Positions 1-8,312 of a stretch of 64,000 bases of DNA are shown one piece after another. This DNA comes from Paractinoplanes polyasparticus (lineage in GTDB: Bacteria > Actinomycetota > Actinomycetes > Mycobacteriales > Micromonosporaceae). Numbering within the stretch: the stretch's first letter is position 1; every line of letters starts with the position of its first letter. Below the pieces are notes generated by a model that made no database searches, was not told the origin of the DNA, and worked only from the letters and a program-made list of their open reading frames with translations. A program made the position numbers and the translations under genes. The stretch spans positions 47,539-111,538 of the forward strand of contig NZ_JAHWFK010000036.1 of assembly GCF_019710575.1 (NCBI RefSeq). Reading direction: 5' to 3'.

Positions 1-359
1 GCGCCACCGGCCAGCCGGGGGGCGAAGGCGCGGATGACGTTGAGCGTGCCCCAGAAGTTGGTGTCGAACTCGCGGCGGATGTTGTCCGTCGACGGGCCCA
101 GGAGCGGGGCGTCCGTGGAGATGCCGGCGTTGTTGATCAGGATGTCGAGCTCGCCCACCTCGGCTGCCGCAGCCTCGATGGACGCCGCGTCGGTGATGTC
201 CAGCCGCAGGGGCACAACGCCCGGGATGTCGATGCGCTCGGGGTTGCGAGCTGTGGCGTAGACGGTGGTGGCGCCGCGGGCGACGAGGGCCTCGGCGAAG
301 GCCTTGCCGAGGCCGCGGTTGGCGCCGGTCACGAGAGCTTTTGAGCCGTTGATCTGCAT
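1..359 (-). CDS. SDR family oxidoreductase (partial, runs off the left edge)
   Basis: The visible 119 residues are the N-terminal half of a classical short-chain dehydrogenase. They begin MQINGSKALVTGANRGLGKA, with the TGxxxGxG dinucleotide-binding motif, and later show the NNAG motif (ILINNAGIST). The catalytic SxnYxxxK part lies outside the window. The ATG at 359-357 is only about six bases from a TAGCGT -10 box, so the mRNA is probably leaderless. The gene diverges from a MerR regulator and its promoter has the long spacer typical of MerR control, so it is likely the regulator's target. The substrate cannot be told. Confidence 0.85.
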   Translation of the reverse strand, partial: MQINGSKALVTGANRGLGKAFAEALVARGATTVYATARNPERIDIPGVVPLRLDITDAASIEAAAAEVGELDILINNAGISTDAPLLGPSTDNIRREFDTNFWGTLNVIRAFAPRLAGG

Positions 360-365
360 GCCGCT

Positions 366-397
366 ACGCTAAAACCTAACGTTGACGTCAGAAGCAA
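366..397 (-). promoter_or_regulatory. MerR-type promoter and operator between SDR and MerR genes
   Basis: Read on the minus strand, TTGCTT (397-392) and TAGCGT (371-366) are separated by 20 bases. This over-long spacer is characteristic of MerR-activated promoters. The spacer holds a 16-bp near-perfect palindrome, CTAACGTTGACGTCAG at 376-391 (arms CTRACGT/ACGTYAG). This is where a MerR dimer would bind to untwist the promoter and activate the SDR gene. Confidence 0.7.
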
Positions 398-417
398 GTA
401 TTGCGAGGTTGGTCACT

Positions 418-780
418 GTGCGGATCGGGGACCTGGCGACCAGAACACGGGTGAGTGTGCGGGCGCTGCGGTACTACGAGGAGCAGGGTCTGCTGGCTCC
501 GACACGAAGTGGAAGCGGGCAGCGACACTATGCGGACGCGGCGGTCAACCGGGTGCGGCTCATTCAGCAGTTGTACGGCGCGGGGCTGTCCAGCAAGACA
601 ATTGCGGAGCTCATGCCGTGCGTGGACGCCAAGGTGAGCACGCCGGAGTCGCGGGCACGGCTGGCCGCGGAGCGGGACCGGATCAACGCCCAGATCGCCG
701 AGCTGACCCTGGCCCGGGACAGGCTCAACGACATCATCGACGTGACGTCGGGACCGAACCCGCAGTGCGACTACGTATGA
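418..780 (+). CDS. MerR family transcriptional regulator
   Basis: This 120-aa protein starts at GTG 418 with VRIGDLATRTRVSVRALRYY, the winged helix-turn-helix of MerR proteins. The RYYEEQGLL and SGQRHY signatures follow, then a coiled-coil dimerisation helix (about residues 70-110). The tail has only one cysteine (PQCDYV), so it lacks the usual metal-site pair and probably senses a small molecule or redox state. An upstream ATG at 382 is in frame but lies inside the operator palindrome, so GTG 418 is preferred. It probably controls the divergent SDR gene. Confidence 0.85.
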   Translation: MRIGDLATRTRVSVRALRYYEEQGLLAPTRSGSGQRHYADAAVNRVRLIQQLYGAGLSSKTIAELMPCVDAKVSTPESRARLAAERDRINAQIAELTLARDRLNDIIDVTSGPNPQCDYV

Positions 781-880
781 GCGTGAGCCCGCGCTGCCCT
801 GCGCGGCGATCTGCCCCACCGAACACACACCAACCGCTGCCCGGTGCGGCATGATGGGGTTTTCCCCTGGTCCGGGTGGG

Positions 881-953
881 CAAGTATGCCGCCGGAGGCA
901 CTGCGCGGCTTGCCCGCCGTGCCTCCACAGTGTCGATACTCACGGCATACTTG
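881..953. repeat. Nested inverted repeats in the leader of the NADH dehydrogenase gene
   Basis: An outer inverted repeat, CAAGTATGCCG (881-891) with CGGCATACTTG (943-953), is perfect over 11 bp. It encloses a second perfect pair, GGAGGCAC (894-901) with GTGCCTCC (919-926). The arrangement can fold into a long hairpin or a multi-stem leader. It ends about 40 bases before the ribosome-binding site of the dehydrogenase. A small GGGGTTTTCCCC palindrome lies just before it, near 856-867. Confidence 0.55.
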
Positions 954-1005
954 GCCTGGTCAGGGTGCTCTACTTAATGAGACACCGAGCACCGAGGGAG
1001 TGGTA

Positions 1006-2442
1006 ATGCAGCGGCATCGGGTGGCAGTGATCGGCGCCGGCTTCGGGGGTCTGTTCGCGATCAGGGCGCTGCGCAACGCACCGGTCGACATCACACTCAT
1101 CAACGGCACGGCGTACCACCTGTTCCAGCCTCTGCTCTATCAGGTGGCCACCGGCGTTCTGTCCGAGGGCGAGATCGCCCCGCCCATTCGTGAGGTGCTC
1201 AAGCGGCAGGACAACGTCGACGTCAAGCTCGGCTGGGCTCAGCACGTCGACACGGAGAAGAAGGTCGTCTCCGTGCACGGGCCGAGCATCGACTACACGG
1301 TCGAGTACGACACCCTGATCGTCGCCGCGGGCGCCTCGCAGTCGTACTTCGGCAACGACAAGTTCAGCGAGTACGCGCCCGGCATGAAGAGCATCGACGA
1401 CGCTCTCGAGCTGCGGGCCCGCATCTTCGGCGCGTTCGAGATCGCCGACCTGCAGACCGATCCCGCGGCGCAGGAGCGCTGGCTCACCTTCGTGGTGGTC
1501 GGCGCCGGCCCGACCGGGGTCGAGATGGCCGGCCAGATCGCCGAGCTCGCCCACCGCAATCTGCCGGGGCAGTACAAGCACATCGACCCCCGCAAGGCGC
1601 GCATCATCCTGGTCGACGCGGTCGGGGCGGTGCTCAACACCTTCGGCGACCACCTCTCCACCCGGGCCCTGCGCCAGCTGCACCTGATGGGCGTCGAGGT
1701 CGAGCTCAACACCAAGGTGGTCGACGTCGACCTGACCGGCATCGAGGTCGAGAGCGAGCGCGGTCACCAGCGCATCCCCTCGATGACGAAGGTGTGGGCG
1801 GCCGGCGTCCAGGCTCCGGCGCTGGCCCGGCACGTGGCCGAGGCCGCCGGCGCCGAGACCGACCGGGCGGGCCGCATCATGGTCAACCCCGACCTCACGG
1901 TCCCCGGTCACCCCGAGATCTTCGCGCTGGGCGACATGATGAACCTGGCCGGCCCCGACGGGCGTCCGCTGCCGGGTGTGGCCCAGGTCGCGATCCAGGG
2001 CGGCAAGTACGCGGCCGACGTCATCGAGCGCCGGCTGCGCCGCAAGCCCGAGCCGAAGCCGTTCAAGTACTTCGACAAGGGCAGCATGGCCACGATCTCG
2101 CGGTTCTCCGCGGTGGCCAGCGTCGGCAGGTTCCGGCTGTCCGGCTTCTTCGCCTGGGTGATGTGGCTGGTCGTGCACGTCTTCTACCTGGTCGGCTTCA
2201 AGAACAGGTTCACGACGGTGGTGCACTGGGCGGTCAGTTTCCTGGGCCGCGGCCGTTCCGAGCGGGTCGCGACCGAGCAGCAGGCCTTCGCCCGGCGGGC
2301 CATGAAGGAGTACGGCGACCCCTACCAGCTCGTACGTGCGGCTGAGGAGGCCGAGGCGCTCAAGGCGGCCGGCCCGGTGCCCACCGGCAAGCACCCGTCC
2401 GAACCGACGACGTACGCCGAGAAGGCAACCGCCGGGAAATAA
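1006..2442 (+). CDS. ndh: Type II NADH dehydrogenase (NDH-2), FAD-dependent
   Basis: This 478-aa enzyme would pass electrons from NADH to the quinone pool without pumping protons, on the inner face of the membrane. The N-terminus has the FAD-binding motif VIGAGFGGL. A second Rossmann motif (VVVGAGPTGVEMAG, near residue 165) binds NADH. The family GD motif near residue 305 (IFALGDMM) contacts FAD. A hydrophobic C-terminal stretch (SGFFAWVMWLVVHVFYLVGF) is the usual membrane anchor. ATG 1006 follows GAGGGAG by five bases; an in-frame extension to 844 has no such signal. It is convergent with the STAS-HATPase gene. Confidence 0.93.
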   Translation: MQRHRVAVIGAGFGGLFAIRALRNAPVDITLINGTAYHLFQPLLYQVATGVLSEGEIAPPIREVLKRQDNVDVKLGWAQHVDTEKKVVSVHGPSIDYTVEYDTLIVAAGASQSYFGNDKFSEYAPGMKSIDDALELRARIFGAFEIADLQTDPAAQERWLTFVVVGAGPTGVEMAGQIAELAHRNLPGQYKHIDPRKARIILVDAVGAVLNTFGDHLSTRALRQLHLMGVEVELNTKVVDVDLTGIEVESERGHQRIPSMTKVWAAGVQAPALARHVAEAAGAETDRAGRIMVNPDLTVPGHPEIFALGDMMNLAGPDGRPLPGVAQVAIQGGKYAADVIERRLRRKPEPKPFKYFDKGSMATISRFSAVASVGRFRLSGFFAWVMWLVVHVFYLVGFKNRFTTVVHWAVSFLGRGRSERVATEQQAFARRAMKEYGDPYQLVRAAEEAEALKAAGPVPTGKHPSEPTTYAEKATAGK

Positions 2443-2446
2443 CGAC

Positions 2447-3268
2447 TCAGCGGGGGTGAACGGTCGCCCAGACCATCTTGCCCTCGCGGGTCGGCAACGC
2501 GCCCCACGCCGTCGCGACCGCCTGAACGATGCGCAGCCCCTGGCCACGCATCTCCCACAGGTGGCCCGGCGGCTGCCGCGTCTGGTCGATCAACTGGGGC
2601 AGGCGCGGGTCGCCGTCGCAGACCGTCAGGTGGACGCCGACGCCCCGGCGTATCACGAACACACCGATCGGTGTGCGCGCGTGCTCCACCGCGTTGCCGG
2701 CCAGTTCGCTCATGACCTGGCGGGCGGGATACAGCACCTCGGGCAGGTTCCACACCCCGCACGCGTCGGTGACCAGGTTGCGGGCCAGCGCCGGGGCGTC
2801 CGGGTGCGGCGGCAACGAGAGGCGCAGCCGGTCGGCGACGGGCCCGCCGGCCGCGACCGCCGCTGTCGCCCCGGCCAGATCGCTGAAGAGCGGCAGGAAG
2901 TACGACGCCCCCATCCGCACGAGCCGCGCGTTGAGCGCTGCCCGCGGCGGGAGGCAGGCCGCCACCCGGACCGGCGGCTCCATCGCGGCCGCCACCCGCG
3001 ACACGGTCAGCCAGGTCGACGCGCCCGCCGCGTGCCGGTCGTCGAGCTCGCACAGGTCGAGGATGAGCGCCGCCGGGTGTTGGCCCAGCGCCTTGCGGAC
3101 GGCCACGAAGGTGTCCCGGCGTAAGCCGATCCCCCAGACCCCGCACACGGTGACGACCGTGACGGCGGTGTCCGTGTCCGCGGTGACGAGCACGCTGCCG
3201 AAGTCGCGGGAAGCATGGCGGCCGGACACGTGGCGCGATCCCATGCCCGGCCAACGAGAAGTCTCCAT
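2447..3268 (-). CDS. STAS domain-HATPase (anti-sigma kinase-like) fusion regulator
   Basis: The N-terminal part (about residues 25-130) looks like a STAS, or anti-sigma-factor-antagonist, domain. The C-terminal part (about 145-273) is a GHKL ATPase of the RsbW/SpoIIAB kind, with N-box ELAGNAVEHA and a GQGLRIVQAV glycine box. The usual DxGxG is replaced by DGDPRLPQ, as in many orphan actinobacterial RsbW-like proteins. Joining an antagonist-like and an anti-sigma-like domain in one chain suggests partner switching or a regulator without a separate antagonist. No sigma gene adjoins it, so its partner is unknown. Confidence 0.75.
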   Translation of the reverse strand: METSRWPGMGSRHVSGRHASRDFGSVLVTADTDTAVTVVTVCGVWGIGLRRDTFVAVRKALGQHPAALILDLCELDDRHAAGASTWLTVSRVAAAMEPPVRVAACLPPRAALNARLVRMGASYFLPLFSDLAGATAAVAAGGPVADRLRLSLPPHPDAPALARNLVTDACGVWNLPEVLYPARQVMSELAGNAVEHARTPIGVFVIRRGVGVHLTVCDGDPRLPQLIDQTRQPPGHLWEMRGQGLRIVQAVATAWGALPTREGKMVWATVHPR

Positions 3269-3334
3269 GAGCGGCCACGGCTACCCACCGAAGAGATCAC
3301 CATGCGCGAATATCGGCGATTCACCCTTAAGTGC

Positions 3335-6300
3335 TTACTCGTTCGGAGTCGCGAGACGGGTCCCCGGCGGCAGCAGCTCCCCCGAGATCGCCCGGTAGGG
3401 CGGCCACTCCGGCACGGCCAGCTGGTCGACGCCGACCGGGTCGGCCAGCGCCCGGTCGATCGCGGCGCGGAGACGGTTCTGTTCCTCGGCCGGGTTCTGA
3501 TACCAGGCCACCGACCAGATCCGGTGCATGTGCCAGCCCAGGGCGCGCAGTTCCTCGTCGCGCAGGCGGTCGCGGTCGCGGGTGGACGGGATCGCCTGGT
3601 AGTCCGGGCCGTCGAACTCGATGCCGATGGCGAACACGTCGTCGTCCTGGTCGGGGTGCAGCACCGCGAGGTCGATCCAGTGCCCGGCGGCGCCGACCCG
3701 CCGGCGTACGGAATAACCCCACGACGTCACGGCGGAGAGCACGGCGTCCTCGAACGGCGTCACGTCGTCACGGTCGTCGCTCTCCCGGCCCAGGGTGGCC
3801 GCGGCCCTCTCGGCGTACTCCAGATAGGCCTTGAGATGCCGGACGCTCTCGTTGCCCATGTCGGGCACATCGCCGGAACGGATCGACGAGATCACTTCGA
3901 CGCGTTGCCGGGCCCGGGTGATGGCGACGTTGAGCCGGCGCCAGCCCTGCGGCCGGTTGAGCGCCCCGAAGTTCGTACTGATCTTGTCGTTCTCGTCGTA
4001 GCCGTACCCGATCGACAGCAGGATGACGTCGCGCACGTCGCCCTGCACGGCCTCCAGGCTCTTGCAGAAGAAGCCGGTGAGCCGGTTCCCGTCCTCCAGG
4101 TGGTGCTCGAGGTCGGGGCGCTCGGCCATCGCCCGGCGCACCGCCTCGTCGACCGCGTCCGCCTGCGCCACCGAGAGCGTGACCACGCCCAGCGTCTTTC
4201 CGGGCCGGGTGGCGTAGTGGTGCAGCACGCGCTCGGCCACCGCGTCCGCCTCGATCGGGTTGTCCGACGTGGTCTGCCGCCGGTAGACGCCGTCCACCAG
4301 GAACATCTCGACGCCGTGGTCGGGCTCCTGCGGATAGCTGCGGGTCAGCGTGACCAGGCGGCCGTGGTAGTAGGCGAGGTCGGCGAACGCGAACAGCGCC
4401 TCGTGCCGGCTGCGGTGGTGCCAGCCCAGGTGCAGGATCGGGAACGTCTCGCGGGCCAGGTCGAGGATCGACGGGAGGTCGACGACGTCGTCCTCGACGC
4501 GGTCGTAGAAGGAGGTCGGCGGCAGCTGCCGGTCGTCACCCACGACCACCAGCGCCTCGCCGCGGTAGATGCAGTTGATCGCGTCGGCCGTGGTGACCTG
4601 GGACGCCTCGTCGAAGATGACGGTGTCGAACTCCATCTCGGGCGGCAGGTAGCGGCTGACCGCCAGCGGTGACATCAGCAGGCACGGCTTGAGCCCCTGA
4701 ACCGCGTGCCGGGCCTGGGCCAGCAGTTCCTGCACGGGCAGGTGGCCGGACTGCTTGTTGCCCTCGCGCCGGATCACGCCGGGCTCGCCGCCGGCCGAGG
4801 CCGACGGCCGCCGCGCCTCGACCGCGTAGACGATGTCGGCCAGCGCCGCCCCGCCCAGCTCGCGGTCCAGCAGCCGGTAGACCTCGACCAGGTGCGTACG
4901 GTCCTCGGCCGAGACCGGCTGCAGGCCGGGGTCGTCCCGGATGACAGCGTCGGCCCAGCCCCGCAACAGCGCCCGTTCGAGCACCGGCCACACCTGCTCG
5001 ACCGGGATCTCCTCTTCCGCGCAGAACTCCAGCGCGTCGTCCAGGCCGTGCTCGACCAGCACCCGCCGGGCGTCCTCGTGGCGGAACCACTCGTGCTGCC
5101 CCTCGGGGTCGTGCAGCAGCTCGACCAGCAGGTCCCGGGCGTTGTCGTAGTCGCCCAGCCGCTCGATCAGCTCGTCGTGCCGGGCCGGGCCGAACGCGTC
5201 CAGCACCTGGGCCCGCGCTGTCTCCCAGCCGGCCACGGCCGCGCCCAGCCCCTCGGTCGGCTGGGCCGTCATCAGCGCGTGGGCCTGCTCGGGCGTCATC
5301 GCCGCGTCCTCGCCGGTCATCAGCCGGCGGGCGTGCACCGTCCACGCGACGACCTCGTTCATCGCCTCGTCGTCGGTCTTGGCGCCCCGGTAGACCGCGC
5401 CCAGCACGGCCGCGTGCGCCGCGGCCTCGGCCCAGATCGCCTCCTCGGCCTCGGTGGCCGCCCGCCGCTGCTCGGCGATCTCCTTGGTCTCGGCCAGCGT
5501 CAGGTCGCGGCCGGTGGGCGCGCTGTACGACCGGATCATCTCGGCCGCGGCGTGCAGCGGGGCGATGTGCGCGCGCAGCCAGGTGACCGCGTCGGCGATG
5601 GCGCCCTCGCCCAGTTCGGGCCGGGGCGCACGGGCCGGTGCCGGGCGCAGCGTGGTGCGGAAGCGGGTGAACTCGTCGCGGGCCTCGCTGACGATCCGCA
5701 GCAGGGCGCTGTTGGGCCGGGGCGCGCAGACATGCACGGTCACCGCGGGCAGCGCGTCGGCCGGCACCTCGCGGATCACCTCGTCGGCGGTGTGCATCGC
5801 CTCCTGGATGGCGTGGAAGTCGGTGTCCATGCCCTTCCAGTGCCGGCCCAGCTGCTCGGCGTGCTCGGCCTCGACCTCCCTGAGCTCGTCGACCGCCAGC
5901 TTCCAGGCGGCCGCGTCCTCGACGTTGGCCACCGCCTCGGCCGGCTTCACATCGGGCAGCGCCGCCTCGACGGCCTTCTGCTTGTCCCGCCGGTAGGGGC
6001 GCAGCAGCTTACGGGGGCCGCGGTTGCGGGTGAGGCGGTCGGCCACCTCGGTGATCGGCTCCTCGAGCACCCCCTCGTCGAAGTGCCGGCGCGCCTGGGC
6101 CTCGGTTTCGCGTACGCGCTCGATGGCGAGACGCAGCGCGCGGACCGCCGCGTGCGCCGCCGGCATGCCCCCGGTCTCGAACCAGGCCGGCTCGGGCTTG
6201 TGCTCCCGGTTGATCAGGTCGGCGATGGTGATGACCCGCGCCGAGTCGGCGAACGTGACCACGTTGGGCAGCCCGAGCCGGGCGGTGACCCGGTCCAGGC

Positions 6301-8119
6301 TCTCCTGCCGGCCCTCGAGCCGGTCGGCCTCCTCGGCGAACTTGTTGGCCAGGTGATCCGCCTGCGCGGCGTTCAGCGGCGCCAGGTCGATCGCCTCGGG
6401 CACCAGGTGCGAGAGGTCGGGCACGGCCGCGAGATCGTCGGCCGACGGCAGCTCGGCCCACGGGATGCCGCCGTAGCGCAGGGCGGCCAGGTGATGGGTG
6501 AGGTCGGTGGCCGCCTTCTGCACGGGCTGGATGCTGTCGACGGTCATCCAGTCCTCCTCGACCTTCGGAGGACGCTTGCCCGCGTGCGCCGACAGCGCGG
6601 CCAGCCGGGCGGCGCCGGACGGCTCGTGCAGGTCGAAGGCGTCGGCCAGGGTCGAGTTGGCGATCACCGTCTCGGCCAGCTTGCCGAGCGCGGTCATGGC
6701 CTGGCGCAGGCGGGCGTCGAGCGGCTCGCGGTCGGTCGCGTGCTTCCACACGTACGTCTCACTGCGCACCCGTCCGAGCCGGGCCACCGCGTCCCGCAGC
6801 CGGTACAGCGCGTCGCCGGTGAGCTCCTGCGGCGCGATGGTGGCGACCGGAGCGGCCGGCACGTCGAGCAGCCGGGCGCTGAGGCCGAGCACCTCGAACA
6901 GGCTGCGGCCGAGCGGCTGCCGCACGCGGTTCAGAGCTTCGGCGTACGCGGTGAGGGTCTCCCGCCTCTCGCGGACCGCCCGGCGGTCGATCGGATCCAT
7001 GGTCGCCAGCGGCACGGGGTCGGTGTCCAGCGCCGTGGCCAGCGCGTTCGCCACCTCCCGGCGCCCGACCAGGTTGCTGTGCAGGCCGAGCAGGTAGTTG
7101 CCGAGACCGGCATCGGTGAGCCGGCGCTGCACGGTGTCGAGCGCGGCGGCCTTCTCCGAGACGACCAGCACCCGCTTGCCGGCGTGCAGGAGCCCGCCCA
7201 CCATGTTGGCGATGGTCTGCGACTTGCCCGTGCCGGGTGGCCCGTCGAGCACGAAGCTGCGCCCGGCCACCGCGGCCGCGACCGCCACCCGCTGCGAGGC
7301 GTCGGCGTCCAGGATCAGCGGCACGTCCTCGGGCGGCGCGACGACGTCGATGCGCTCGACCGGCGTGGGCTCGAAGACGAACGCGCGATCGGCGTCCCGC
7401 GTGGCCAGCGCCCGGACGACCGGGTGCTCGACGATGTGCGGCTCGTTCTCGTAGAGGTCGTAGTACATGTCCTCGCGGTGCACGCTGAGGCAGGACAGGG
7501 TGACCGTCTCGTCGGCGTACCACCCGCGCCGCTCGCCGATGGCCACGTCGACCTTCGCCCACAGCACGGTCACGTCGAGCTCGGCCAGCGAGTTGATCTC
7601 GGGGATGTCGATGTCGAGCTCGCCCATCCGCACGACCAGCGCCGGGTTGACGATCGGGTCCTCGGGCCGCGCGACCAGCCGCGGGCCCGCCGCCTCGATC
7701 TGCACCGGCACGAGCAGGATCGGGCTTTCGTACGGGGTCCCGTCGTCGTCCGACCAGTGCAGCATCCCCACGCCCAGATAGAGCGGCGACACCCCCCGGT
7801 CGAGGAACTCGAGGCGGCTGCGGCGCCAGAAGTGGTGCAGCAGGGCGCCCAGCTGCTCCTCGGGCAACTCGGTGCGTAGCACGTGGCCCAGCGAGTCGCC
7901 CTCGTCGTGGAAGGCGTAGCCGCCGCCCTCCTGCAGCACCTTCACGATCGCCTTGGGCGACGGGCCGGTGATCTCGATCGAGCCCGAGGAGGCGCGGGCG
8001 AAGTTCAGGAGCGGGTTGGTGCCGGTCAGATCGACCAGGCCGGAACGCCAGCTCTCCAGGGCCGACCGGACGTCGGCACCGGGGAGCTCGCTTGAATCCG
8101 CTTCATGATCCGGCCACAT
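3335..8119 (-). CDS. DUF4011-superfamily 1 helicase-Vsr-like endonuclease protein, probable anti-phage effector
   Basis: This 1594-aa protein opens with a DUF4011-type segment (ESWRSGLVDLTGTNPLLNF). Walker A GPPGTGKSQT is near residue 290 and Walker B FDEASQV near 1168, followed by GDDRQLPP. Motif VI NVAITRARQR is near 1401: a UvrD/Upf1-like superfamily 1 helicase with a large insertion between motifs I and II. The last 130 residues resemble a Vsr/MRR-type nuclease (EFDGPDYQ, then RDRDRLRDEELRALGW). From memory, DUF4011-helicase-Vsr proteins were reported as a single-gene phage defence (Hhe). No methylase adjoins it. The start is uncertain because no clear ribosome-binding site precedes ATG 8119. 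Confidence 0.85.
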   Translation of the reverse strand: MWPDHEADSSELPGADVRSALESWRSGLVDLTGTNPLLNFARASSGSIEITGPSPKAIVKVLQEGGGYAFHDEGDSLGHVLRTELPEEQLGALLHHFWRRSRLEFLDRGVSPLYLGVGMLHWSDDDGTPYESPILLVPVQIEAAGPRLVARPEDPIVNPALVVRMGELDIDIPEINSLAELDVTVLWAKVDVAIGERRGWYADETVTLSCLSVHREDMYYDLYENEPHIVEHPVVRALATRDADRAFVFEPTPVERIDVVAPPEDVPLILDADASQRVAVAAAVAGRSFVLDGPPGTGKSQTIANMVGGLLHAGKRVLVVSEKAAALDTVQRRLTDAGLGNYLLGLHSNLVGRREVANALATALDTDPVPLATMDPIDRRAVRERRETLTAYAEALNRVRQPLGRSLFEVLGLSARLLDVPAAPVATIAPQELTGDALYRLRDAVARLGRVRSETYVWKHATDREPLDARLRQAMTALGKLAETVIANSTLADAFDLHEPSGAARLAALSAHAGKRPPKVEEDWMTVDSIQPVQKAATDLTHHLAALRYGGIPWAELPSADDLAAVPDLSHLVPEAIDLAPLNAAQADHLANKFAEEADRLEGRQESLDRVTARLGLPNVVTFADSARVITIADLINREHKPEPAWFETGGMPAAHAAVRALRLAIERVRETEAQARRHFDEGVLEEPITEVADRLTRNRGPRKLLRPYRRDKQKAVEAALPDVKPAEAVANVEDAAAWKLAVDELREVEAEHAEQLGRHWKGMDTDFHAIQEAMHTADEVIREVPADALPAVTVHVCAPRPNSALLRIVSEARDEFTRFRTTLRPAPARAPRPELGEGAIADAVTWLRAHIAPLHAAAEMIRSYSAPTGRDLTLAETKEIAEQRRAATEAEEAIWAEAAAHAAVLGAVYRGAKTDDEAMNEVVAWTVHARRLMTGEDAAMTPEQAHALMTAQPTEGLGAAVAGWETARAQVLDAFGPARHDELIERLGDYDNARDLLVELLHDPEGQHEWFRHEDARRVLVEHGLDDALEFCAEEEIPVEQVWPVLERALLRGWADAVIRDDPGLQPVSAEDRTHLVEVYRLLDRELGGAALADIVYAVEARRPSASAGGEPGVIRREGNKQSGHLPVQELLAQARHAVQGLKPCLLMSPLAVSRYLPPEMEFDTVIFDEASQVTTADAINCIYRGEALVVVGDDRQLPPTSFYDRVEDDVVDLPSILDLARETFPILHLGWHHRSRHEALFAFADLAYYHGRLVTLTRSYPQEPDHGVEMFLVDGVYRRQTTSDNPIEADAVAERVLHHYATRPGKTLGVVTLSVAQADAVDEAVRRAMAERPDLEHHLEDGNRLTGFFCKSLEAVQGDVRDVILLSIGYGYDENDKISTNFGALNRPQGWRRLNVAITRARQRVEVISSIRSGDVPDMGNESVRHLKAYLEYAERAAATLGRESDDRDDVTPFEDAVLSAVTSWGYSVRRRVGAAGHWIDLAVLHPDQDDDVFAIGIEFDGPDYQAIPSTRDRDRLRDEELRALGWHMHRIWSVAWYQNPAEEQNRLRAAIDRALADPVGVDQLAVPEWPPYRAISGELLPPGTRLATPNE

Positions 8120-8312
8120 GCCTCAATTTCAGCAAGACGGACGCCGGTCACGCTGGGGATTGGGCTACCTGCTTCAGGATATTTGCGGCATAACGGTCTT
8201 GCCGGCGGTTTGAAACACGTCGCAGGGGCCTTCCCGCCCCACGAGAACGTCAGCGGGGCATCCCCCGGGTCGGTTTCCTGACCCCTGGCGTTCGGCAGCT
8301 CCCATGGCGGAC

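Noticed and set aside
4706..7879. Open frame of 1057 codons on the plus strand opposite the DUF4011-helicase gene
   Set aside because: It is the mirror of a high-GC gene. Its product is low-complexity (Gly/Arg/Val/Leu/Asp/His) with no domain, whereas the minus strand has all helicase motifs.
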